64,000 bases of DNA, taken from Merluccius polli. Taxonomy: Eukaryota; Chordata; Actinopteri; Gadiformes; Merlucciidae. Shown here piece by piece: positions 10,722 through 19,828 of this stretch (its first letter is position 1; every line of letters begins with the position of its first letter). Below the pieces are notes generated by a model, which ran no database searches, was not told where the DNA came from, and worked only from the letters and a program-made list of their open reading frames with translations. The DNA lies in contig JAOPHQ010001990.1 in NCBI GenBank assembly GCA_030340625.1, positions 315,001 through 379,000 on the forward strand. The letters run 5' to 3'. The position numbers and the translations under genes were made by a program.

Positions 10722-11531
10722 GGTTACAGAATCCTGAAATCTGATCCTGACTATATCTGATTGGTATTACATCTTATTGGCTGGATTGTGAAGCCTATGA
10801 TGAATTAATTACTTTAAGTTCAGTCCAAACAATTTGACTGAAAAACAGTTATTCAATCAAAGTGCTGGGTTGTGCCAACCAGTATGAGCAATGAGTATGA
10901 GCTAATGCAGTATAAATTAATGGTTTGCAACTAAAAGCCATGTGTATGTTTGTGTGCTTGGAAACACTGCAATCCATAAGGACCACAGGTCCCCCCTCCT
11001 TCAAATGCATGCATACCTGTTCCAAGTCTAGTGGAACCCTACATAAAATGAAATGTCCACTTCCTCCTCAATATCCGAGAAATGTAGGTCCACACATATA
11101 CTGAAGGAATAGCATCTCCTAATTTAAAACTAATCCTGGATTCCTGTATGCAAGAAAAACGTTGATTACATCAAGCTACACAAACTATGAAAAGGCATAT
11201 TCAAAAATATAATCATTACTAGGTAATGGGTGAAAACAGTAACCTATATCAAAAAAATAAAGTTTGGTTATAAATAATGGTGCCGATCGTTGTCGGAAGT
11301 CCAAAGACAAAAATTACGTAGGCACAGTTGTTAAAGCAGATTTTATCTTGTCAGCTAAAAAAACCCAACAACAAATCCCTGATAATTGACAAAAATGCAT
11401 TGCTTTTGCCCATGCTAATAATATCTGCTACAGAAGCCAATGTGAAAGCCCCATTCATGTCATGTTTTGTCCTGTCTGCTTTGTTTTTTACAACAAGGTG
11501 CCTCGCCCACAGAGACCATTTGTATTCTGCT
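10722..11531 (+). repeat. long anonymous repeat, copy A, second part
   Basis: It matches 56250-57010, 58746-58872 and 59391-59520 in order and on the same strand, including the stretch around tgctgggttgtgccaac and the block at 11400-11530. Copy B is broken by other insertions, so each copy shows what was inserted into the other. No coding signal. Confidence 0.8.
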
Positions 11532-11870
11532 TAGGGCTGGGCAATATATTGATATTATATTGATATCGTGATATGAGACTAGATATCATCTTAGATTTTA
11601 GATATTGTGATATGGTGTAAATGTTGTCTTTTCCTGGTTTTAAAGGCTGCATTACAGTAAAGTGATGACAAAAAATATAATACTAAAATACTTAATTTTT
11701 CATGTATTTAATTCACACAAGTATTCATAAATAGGCTTTACCATGTATATATATATACTATTTATTTATTGAATTACCAGAAAACATGCTATATCGTGAT
11801 ATATATCGTTATCGAGATATTTAATGATCTATATTGGGATAGTAGATTTTAGCCATATCGCCCAGCCCTA
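11532..11870. mobile_element. hAT MITE, 339 bp
   Basis: Ends TAGGGCTGGGCAAT and ATATCGCCCAGCCCTA are inverted repeats, flanked by the exact 8-bp duplication attctgct (11524-11531 and 11871-11878). The interior is AT-rich and non-coding. Confidence 0.92.
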
Positions 11871-11878
11871 ATTCTGCT

Positions 11879-12189
11879 TAAATTCTGCTCCACAGCTCGT
11901 GGTGGATATTGGGGAGGAAGTGGACATTTGAGATCAGTTGTTGGGATGTGCAAAACAGCGGGAAGAATCAGGAAGTGTGGGGCCATTCATTGTTATTACG
12001 CGGTTAGAACAGTTTTAGAGGAATTCATCAGTGAATACCTAAATTCCCTGTGTAATGGTACACATGTTTATTTGACAATGTTTGATATATATCTTTCAGA
12101 TGGTGTGCTGTAAATTATACTGAATTACTTTGATTTGTCTGTTCTTTGAACAGACATTGTTGAATAACACTGCATACTATCTTTTAGTA
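11879..12189. other. no recognisable feature
   Basis: A 61-codon frame (11928-12113) has no domain. Sequence here does not match copy B, so the repeat shared with 59.5 kb ends near the MITE. Confidence 0.35.
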
Positions 12190-12793
12190 TTGTTTAGCAT
12201 TCAATGCTACTGCTCCATTCAGGTAGGATTAGAACCATCCTACCTGAGGGACCTTATTATTCCCTATTATCCTTCTCGGCCCCTCAGGTTTTCAGGACCT
12301 TCTATCAATCCCAAAAGTTACAAAGAAATCAGCAGGACACAGAGCGGTCTCTTATCGTGCGCCCTATCTGTGGAACAGTCTGCCACCTGTAATGAGGGAA
12401 GCTGACTGCTGAACAATTCAAATCCAAACTTAAAATCTTCCTCTTTGCTCTCTCACTTGGCTCCTAGGAGTGTCCCTCAGCTCTCATTACAGCTAAATGG
12501 ACCTGTTAGCCCTATATCGATAGGTACTACATTAGAGGTTTCCTGTTCCCTGTCCACCCTGCCCATACTAACCATAATGCTTTCTCTGTTTTAGTGTGTT
12601 GCTGTGAGTGCAGAGTAGGGTTCCCCTATTCTGCGTTTCTTCTCAGGGTTTCTTCCTTGAAAATTTATAGGAGTTTTTTATTGCTCTTTGGGGGGCTAGG
12701 GTAAGGGGGTGTCATAAATATATGGCCTGTTAAGCCCTTTGAGACTGTAACTGTGATTAAGGGCTATACAAATAAAATTGCCTTGACTTGATG

Positions 12794-12846
<53 letters not shown>
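12190..12846 (+). pseudogene. CR1/L2/Rex1-type LINE 3' end with TAA tail
   Basis: Around 12220-12480 the frames read the C-terminus common to these LINEs: PSYLRDLI, a YYPSRPLR block, an aromatic-rich middle, then FKSKLKIFLFALS. A roughly 300-bp 3' untranslated region follows. It ends in the tail pattern ctatacaaataaaattgcc and a TAA microsatellite (about 12793-12845), the reverse-transcription start typical of this group. Everything upstream is missing (5' truncation). Confidence 0.75.
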
Positions 12847-12977
12847 CTTTGCTTTCACTGCTAAATGATGACTAAACATCATGTTGGATAGCCACATTAC
12901 ACTGGCAGATGGCCACTTCTAGATAAGCAACAGCTGAGGCTTTTGCTTCACACAGAAGACTTATAGTTGGTTTAGGG

Positions 12978-13851
12978 CAGGCCTATTCAACTAGCGGCCC
13001 CCGGGCCACATCTGGCCTGTGGATAATTTTGATCTGGCCCACAAATTATTTAGTATAACATAAACAATCAATCAATTTTTCCCCCAATTCTTTTTTGTTT
13101 CTGAGCAATAATTAGAGCCAGTTCTATTTCCTCCAATAGGAAACCCGCTTTTTCCCAAAGCCCATATGTTTGATCTGCAATGAGGCTATCGCAATAACAA
13201 GACAATCAATCTGAGAAGGCACTGCATCACGTATCACTTCGAACTTCATTGGAACAGCCGATGGGTTCAGATACATGTTGATTCACAGTGCAGAGCCTCT
13301 CTGTGAATTACCAACAGAGGGTAGCTATAACGGCCCGGTCCTGTTGGGAACAAGAGAGGAGAACCATAGCCTCCCTCCATGTTGCATGGATTCTTGCTGA
13401 AAAAAAGAAGCCCTTCTCAGATTGTGAAACAGTGAAAGACTGCTAGCTGTCCTTGAAGATGTAGTGACCGATGATAAGGTGAAGAACATAATTTCGTCTC
13501 TCCGAAAAAAAAACAATGTCTGACAACAATCAGAAATGTCGAAGCTCTCGCCCTTTTGGAGAGGTGATGTCGCTGGATAAGAGTACTCAGTTTTGAATTT
13601 ATTCTATGAGGTGCGTGATTTATTGAAACAAATAATGCATTAACATGTCTATGTAAAAATGTTATAACTGACTGCTCTATTTTGTGTTAGACAAACAAAT
13701 AGTGAATAAACACTCTTTATGCAAAGTTTGTTGTTTTTTATGTTCACGTGTAAGTGCTTAAATGCGATAATTACTCTTCATCTTTTCCGGCCCCCCTTAA
13801 TTTTCAATTTCAATAATCTGGCCCTCATAAGAAAGTAGTTGAATAGCCCTG
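12978..13851. mobile_element. internally deleted hAT element, 874 bp
   Basis: Ends are inverted repeats (CAGG.CTATTCAACTA and its complement) and the flanking 8-bp duplication is gtttaggg/gtttagga (12970-12977 and 13852-13859, one mismatch). Near 13155-13250, on the plus strand, a relic of a zinc-finger-like start (PICLICNEAIA) is readable. The catalytic part is deleted, so the element is non-autonomous. Confidence 0.85.
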
Positions 13852-13859
13852 GTTTAGGA

Positions 13860-14474
13860 AGTGGAGCCAAAAGAGCCACACAGTACTCTAATGGAAGTTT
13901 CACTTTGCCTTGGGTGTTGAAAGATCTTGGAAAAGACTAGTTAGGAGACGTTGCTAGTGTCAGAACCCCAGGGCCTTCCTGCCCACAGTGTCTGCCGTCT
14001 TGACTGGCAGACTGGCTCTCCTTATCACAGCCAGCCTGCAGTGCAATGAGAAATCACCAAGGTCTTAGCACTACCCAAACACCTAGGCAGCTATCATAGC
14101 CACCTGGGTCACATGTGTATAAAGACACACACACGCACCACATATACATACACACACACACACACACACACACTCAAGTATACTGTATATGCCTTTAAAT
14201 TTGGACTGCTGCGGATGCTATGGAGATAGTCACACGCAGGGATTTGAACTCGACATCAACATCTTGAACACATACGTACAGCAACATCCTGACGTGAACC
14301 CTGTTTCCTATTTCTAAGCAGGTGAGGCAATTGCATTAAATGCACACCATAAACAAACGGTATTCCTAAAAACCTACCTTTGGAATAGGGGAGAAATGGA
14401 AAAGGAAAGTAATTACTTAGGTTCATTGTATTTATTTGTGTGAGTGATGGGGAGCTGTCATGAGTGACAATTCC
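13860..14474. repeat. non-coding stretch with CA microsatellite
   Basis: CA repeats occupy about 14127-14173. Otherwise no gene or paired repeat is seen. Confidence 0.6.
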
Positions 14475-14478
14475 TTAA

Positions 14479-15968
14479 AGGGGTAGTTCGGAATTTTGGA
14501 CATAGGACCAAGTCAGCCAGTGTGTTATTTATCATTGGAGACGTTTTCAGCAAATTTCAGACACAGACATTTACATCGATAGTCTGGCGTTATAATTGAT
14601 TTGCCTTGGGTGTCCCCACTCCACAGTTACCCACTGTGGAGTGGGTAAGTATGGGGGTATTATTGAGACAATATTATTTGTGTGTGCGTGTCTCAATCTG
14701 TGTGTGTGTAATACGATTTGTGTGTATTCACATTTGTGTGTATTCACATTTGTGTGTGCGTAATAAGATTTGTGTGTCTATTCACATTTGTGTGTGTGTA
14801 AAGAAATCTGTGTGTCTGTATTCACATTTGTGTGTGCGTAATAAGATTTGTGTGTCTGTATTCACATTTGTGTGTGTGTAAAAAAAATGCGTACTGAGAT
14901 CTGTAAATGTCTGTCATCAGTTATAACTCAGGCGGGAGCTCTGATTGGCCGTCTTTTTACACGTGGATTTTGGCACACTTCTGCCGTGCAGATCTGCAAA
15001 TTTGCGATCCGTGTGTAAAAACGATTTGTCTGTAACTTCACGCAATACAGTGTACACACCACTAGTCGGCGCGTAGCACCCAGTGAAGTTAAGCGTGTCA
15101 TTGTCATGGGTAACATGGCTGCCGTTAATGACACTGGCCGGTCGTCGGAAACTTCGAACAACTCATGGGCTTTACAATGCGTTTATTTATGAGGAAAACA
15201 AACGTTAACTTACCCATGAGTTTTTCGAAGTTTATATTATATTTTCTATCTAAAATGGCCAGTGTCATTAACGGCAGCCATCTTCCCCATGACAATGACA
15301 CGCTTAACTTCACCGGGTGCTGCGCGCCGACTAGTGGTGTGTAGACTGTATTGCGTGAAGTTACAGACAAATCGTTTCTACACACGGATCGCAAATTTGC
15401 AGATCTGCACGGCAGAAGTGTGCCAAAATCCACGTGTAAAAAGACGGCCAATCAGAGCTCCCGCCTGAGTTATAACTGATGACAGACATTTACAGATCTC
15501 AGTACGCATTTTCTTACACACACACAAATGTGAATACAGACACACAAATCTTATTACGCACACACAAATGTGAATACAGACACACAGATTTCTTTACACA
15601 CACACAAATGTGAATACAGACACACAGATTTCTTTACACACACACACACACATGTGAATACAGACAGACACATCTTATTACGCACACACAAATGTGAATA
15701 CACACAAATGTGAATACACACAAATCTTATTACACACACACAGATTGAGATACGCACACACAAATAATATTGTCTCAATAATACCCCCATAGGTAAGACT
15801 GTTTTTAGTGGCAGGCTAGTCGTTACTGTTGACTTGCGCTAGCTTAGCACCAGCGAACTGTGCAACTAGAAGGACTGCATGAAATTTGTTGAAAACGTCT
15901 CCAATGATAAATAACAGACTGGCTGACTTGAAAATGAGGTCCTATGTCTAAAATTCCAAACTACCCCT
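14479..15968. mobile_element. TTAA-target element (Kolobok- or piggyBac-like)
   Basis: The ends AGGGGTAGTTCGGAATTTT and AAAATTCCAAACTACCCCT are inverted repeats, each directly flanked by TTAA (14475-14478 and 15969-15972). TTAA duplication is shared by Kolobok and piggyBac. The AGGG start resembles the 25022-26290 element, and I favour Kolobok. No transposase is present; the interior is mostly occupied by a separate foldback. Confidence 0.75.
14650..15791. mobile_element. 1.1-kb foldback element (giant hairpin)
   Basis: Nearly the whole element is one inverted repeat. The left arm 14650-15168 pairs with the right arm 15213-15791, leaving a loop of only about 44 bases. Outer arms hold diverged tgtgtgtgta(n) strings. 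Inner arms hold about 250 bases of unique sequence repeated in reverse, plus an innermost pair at 15148-15168 and 15213-15233. The 6-bp direct repeat ggtaag (14644-14649 and 15792-15797) flanks it, so it looks like an insertion of its own inside the TTAA element. Frames within it are mirror images of each other, not genes. Confidence 0.85.
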
Positions 15969-15972
15969 TTAA

Positions 15973-17130
15973 AGGATTGGGGCTGTTAAGAAAAAAGTAA
16001 ATACTAACACTCAACACTAGTCTTTCTGACTGCCTGTATTTGGGAGAATGCTTGTCTCGCCAAGCAACCAGACTGAAAGGAATAATACAGGCTAAAACAC
16101 TTTGACATTGTTATAAAATCTCTAACATCGATTCCCTATTCATTCCAGGGTTTTTCTGATCGTTTTGCAATTTGTCACTGGCTGTCGTGTCAGGCTTCCC
16201 TTGATCAGTGATATTGTTCTACTGCGCAGTGTGTTGTTGCTAGCTGGTTTACAGCCTCACCTGGCCAGAGTCAGACTGGTTAGCCTCTGGGGCTGGGTGG
16301 GGCTGCACACCTGTGGTGCAGAGCAATCATGGCACCCAGGATAAACCGTCAACATACACTCAAGAGAGAGCTTTGTCATGACAGCATCTATCACCTGCTC
16401 TGGCTGTAGCAACTTGCCATGTCCAATGTCACCGGATGTCATCCGCCCTTAAGCAAATAAGATACTTGAGAAGAAGTTGTAACTGCCTTTTTGTTTTTTG
16501 TAATGCCGACTATACGTCATCCATGTTGTGTAGACAGACTTGTTCTTTTGTCAGGTAGAGGTTATGGTTGTGCAGCTGGTGTCCCTCCATCATACACTGG
16601 TGTGTTGGAGGAAGACTAGGGTGAGACAAGTGCAGGTATCACAGCATCCCCTGCATGCACAGGTGATCACAGGAAAGGAATATTCAAGGTGCGGTGTTGG
16701 TGGTGGTGGTGGGGGGGAGGCGATCAGCTGTTGGGAGATGCTTCATTTGCATTTAGATCACAAATTCAAATTTATGTTGATAAAGACATGTTTTGGTCGA
16801 CAGAGGAAGATAAATTGGCAGTAGATAAACAAGTGTGTGCACTGGCCATATTGTCATATTCCTATTCAGAGCAAACAACCAAGTTTCCATAGGACACAGT
16901 CGGGCCATGAAGGTTAGCACTTTAAATCCACCCTGGTTTGTTTTCCCTTTGCTCTGGTTTGAAAGAATGCATCTGGACTGTCAACTGGCTAACTTAGTGA
17001 ATATTAAACTCTGTACTTATATAAGCCTTTCATACCGAATGGGCTCATCAATGGGGTTTTTGTGAACAGATTTCAATTTGGTGACAATACATTTACAATT
17101 TAGTTACAATACATCCAATGCACAAACATA

Positions 17131-17168
<38 letters not shown>
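15973..17168. other. no gene recognised; CA microsatellite at end
   Basis: Short frames only (for example 16540-16824 with a G-rich tract). A CA run covers about 17136-17168. No repeat partner was found in the window. Confidence 0.4.
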
Positions 17169-17172
<4 letters not shown>

Positions 17173-18044
17173 CAGCCAGATAGTAAGACAGCTTCACATA
17201 GGAATAGTCCGGCAGCCAAATGCCATAATTTAGGTGAACCTGGTTTTGTCGGTTAAAGTTTTTTTTTTTTTACTGTTTCTTGTTGCCAAGGGGTACCTCT
17301 TTAAGATTAGAGAGGGTGCCCGGTGATATCCCTTGAGCAATTCTCAATATTCAGCCTTTCTTGTTCAATGTCCTGAATATAAGGCAAGATACTACAGGTG
17401 AATAGGGTAAAAAAATTAACAAGTAGATATCACTATGAAACTTCACCAGTTGATTACTTAGATCAATATGAAAAATAAATGTATTACAAGTTTCCTGTAA
17501 TTTAATGTGTGGATATGCAAATTAGGCATGATGTAATTAAATATGCGCTGATTTGCATAAACTTTAAAAAGTCAAATCTGAACATTGGATAAAGCCAGTT
17601 TCATTTTCTTTTTCATTTTGTTAACATATTAGATGGAAAATATTTTACACAGGGAATTATGTATATATCATTTAGTTATTAAGTAAATCAGAAAATAGTG
17701 TCAATAGCCTTTAAAAAAAAAAGAAATTCGCCATGTTTTTAGGAATGAAATGTCTTATATATCAAGCTACGAATAATATATTAATAAACTTCTCAATAAA
17801 AACTTTCTAAATATGGTTAGGTATAACACTGAAAAGTTTGGTGTATATAGATGCTTCTGAAGTGGAGATTTTGTTCTCAGAGTGAGAATCAAAATCACAA
17901 AAAAAATTAGAAAATATCTCTAATTTCAAGCTGAGTACTCATATCAAAAGCAAATCAACTAAAATAAAATGTACTAAAATACAGTTTTCTGTGTGATAGT
18001 TAATCAGACAGTACTTTACAATTTGGAAAATGTAACCCTTTTCT

Positions 18045-18250
18045 TTTTTTTCTTTCTTTTTTAAAGTATTTTTTGGGGCTTTTTTGTCTTTATTCATAGG
18101 AAAGTGAAGAGAGTGACAGGAAGCAAGTGGGAGAGAGAGATGGGGTGGGATCGGGAAATGACCGCAGGTCGGACTCGAACCTGGGTCCCCGTGGCCACTC
18201 GGACCCGTTCATGGCACGAGCGCTGTAACCTGTTGCACCACAGCGCCCCC
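18045..18250 (-). mobile_element. tRNA-type SINE with 16-bp target duplication
   Basis: It is flanked by the exact 16-bp repeat aatgtaacccttttct (18029-18044 and 18251-18266). On the minus strand the head reads as a tRNA-like RNA polymerase III promoter. An A box fits TRGYNNARNNGG (18229-18240) and a perfect B box GGTTCGAGTCC (18171-18181) follows. The other end is the T-rich complement of a poly(A)-like tail. It sits in the 3' flank of the nuclease gene, so it arrived after the transposon. Confidence 0.88.
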
Positions 18251-18349
18251 AATGTAACCCTTTTCTATGTCAATTAATGTTAATTGTTAATTAATTCATG
18301 TATTTCAGATATAGTTCTGATAATTGTCCAATTCTGGCTCACTCGTTCT

Positions 18350-19801
18350 TTAACATCCTACCCTAAAACATGCACAGAACATTGTGCAAGGCACACCATT
18401 AATCTGGCAACTGCATCTGTTAGAGCTACAAGGGGTTTCACTCTTACAGCCACATCTGATCATCTCCAAAATATAGTCTGGTGCAAGTTTGACATTTTCT
18501 GGTAGACTCGTTGGGCTCAGTAACTTATTGCTTATGTCTTTTTTCCATCCATATTCTTCAGGGTTCAGTCTTGGAGGAGGATTTACATTGAGTGTTCGCC
18601 ACAAGACTGCTTGAAAGTGGGCCCTCTTCACATTTTCAATAAATGCTTCTGTAGTCGGTGGAAGAGCAGCCAAATTCGCTGAAGATGTATGACCTTTTCC
18701 ATTCTTTGCCCCCCATACAACCAACCTTGTGTGTGACATGTTCTTGCTGTTCTTTATGCCATAACAAGCCGATATGAAATCAGTGGCTTCATCAATGACT
18801 TGTTGGAATGGCACGTCTACATTTCCAATAGCTGATAATTTATACCCAGCTTTCAGGGTTTTGATGACTGAGCCTTTTCCAATGCCAAAATAACACGCTA
18901 CAGTGTCACATCCGGATATTGCATGGGCTGGTAAAAGGTTTTCTACAATTTTCTCGTGCATAGCCACTGTTGACTTGATATCTACTATTGCCCTTTCTTT
19001 ACTAGGTGATTCCATGAATAGTGGCACTTCCAATCCTGCCTGTTGGTAATGGTGTAGAAGCAGGACGAACACGTCAGTGTCATCAGAAACCACAGAGATT
19101 TGTCGAGCTTCTTCAGCACAGCTCAAGACTTGGTGGACTATGATTATGTCAGCCTCTTCTTGGTGTGTCTCCAAATCAAATCTGCTCCTTTTCTCTTCTT
19201 TCTGGATTTCAGTCGGAAAAGGATCCTCTCCTGTAACCACCAACTTGTGTTTCTCCATGCTCCGATAATGGAAAAATCTGTCCCGGGTCAGTTCCTCGTA
19301 CACTAATTGGATGAGCTGTTTCTTATTGTCAACAGATGACAATACAACCTTCTGGGGCGGAAGCTTTGTTGTTTGATGCAACTGATATTTCCTGCTAACC
19401 CCTGTCTCTCGGCCATCCCTAGTGACAGACTTTATGCTGTACTCATAATATCTGTCAAAAATGAGGTAGACATCACTGTCTTTAAGGTAGGAAGTCAGAC
19501 GCTTCTTGACATTAGCAATGAAATCTGCCACTGTGCCATCTGCTGGCCAATGAATGGTCCAAAGAAGGGCTGATCCATCTATGACAGTGACATCTGCCCC
19601 ACAGGCATTCCTTCTTGATATTTCAACCTGGAGCAATTTTTTGAGTGTGGACTTGGCTTTACAAATCCTCATTCCATCCTTTGTAAACATTGAGGTTGGG
19701 ACAGGTGCAAGTTCATATGAGAGGACATTCTTAACATCAACATCACGTTCACTAGATAACAGTGCTATTACCCTTGTGTAGATAGCATACAGATTGTACA
19801 C
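18350..19801 (-). CDS. PIN/FEN1-like nuclease half of the fused transposon protein
   Basis: The 483-codon open frame carries acidic residues in the order of FEN1/XPG-family (PIN-fold) nucleases. VIDG has Asp75 and IFDRY has Asp116. HQEEAD has Glu215, Glu216 and Asp218, and SDDTD has Asp240, Asp241 and Asp243. GCDT has Asp299, followed by GIGKG (306-310) like the helical DNA-binding turn of FEN1. A cysteine cluster (Cys450, 452, 458, 463, 465, 472, 476, 478, 483) resembling a CXC-type zinc domain ends it. The apparent Met start is not convincing: the frame is the same as the upstream 961-codon frame, with one TGA at 19829-19831 and nine sense codons between. I infer that both are one protein. 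Role in transposition unknown; structure-specific cleavage is the family-based guess. Confidence 0.8.
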   Translation of the reverse strand: MYNLYAIYTRVIALLSSERDVDVKNVLSYELAPVPTSMFTKDGMRICKAKSTLKKLLQVEISRRNACGADVTVIDGSALLWTIHWPADGTVADFIANVKKRLTSYLKDSDVYLIFDRYYEYSIKSVTRDGRETGVSRKYQLHQTTKLPPQKVVLSSVDNKKQLIQLVYEELTRDRFFHYRSMEKHKLVVTGEDPFPTEIQKEEKRSRFDLETHQEEADIIIVHQVLSCAEEARQISVVSDDTDVFVLLLHHYQQAGLEVPLFMESPSKERAIVDIKSTVAMHEKIVENLLPAHAISGCDTVACYFGIGKGSVIKTLKAGYKLSAIGNVDVPFQQVIDEATDFISACYGIKNSKNMSHTRLVVWGAKNGKGHTSSANLAALPPTTEAFIENVKRAHFQAVLWRTLNVNPPPRLNPEEYGWKKDISNKLLSPTSLPENVKLAPDYILEMIRCGCKSETPCSSNRCSCQINGVPCTMFCACFRVGC

Positions 19802-19828
19802 TTTGGAGTCACCAACTTGGACAGATTT

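Noticed and set aside
14606..15790. Repeated short open frames reading valine/cysteine/isoleucine-rich peptides on both strands
   Set aside because: They are translations of tgtgtgtgta strings in the two arms of the foldback; the two strands mirror each other.
18045..18250. Possible genuine tRNA gene on the minus strand
   Set aside because: A and B boxes are present, but the T-rich tail and 16-bp target duplication show a SINE; no full cloverleaf is evident.
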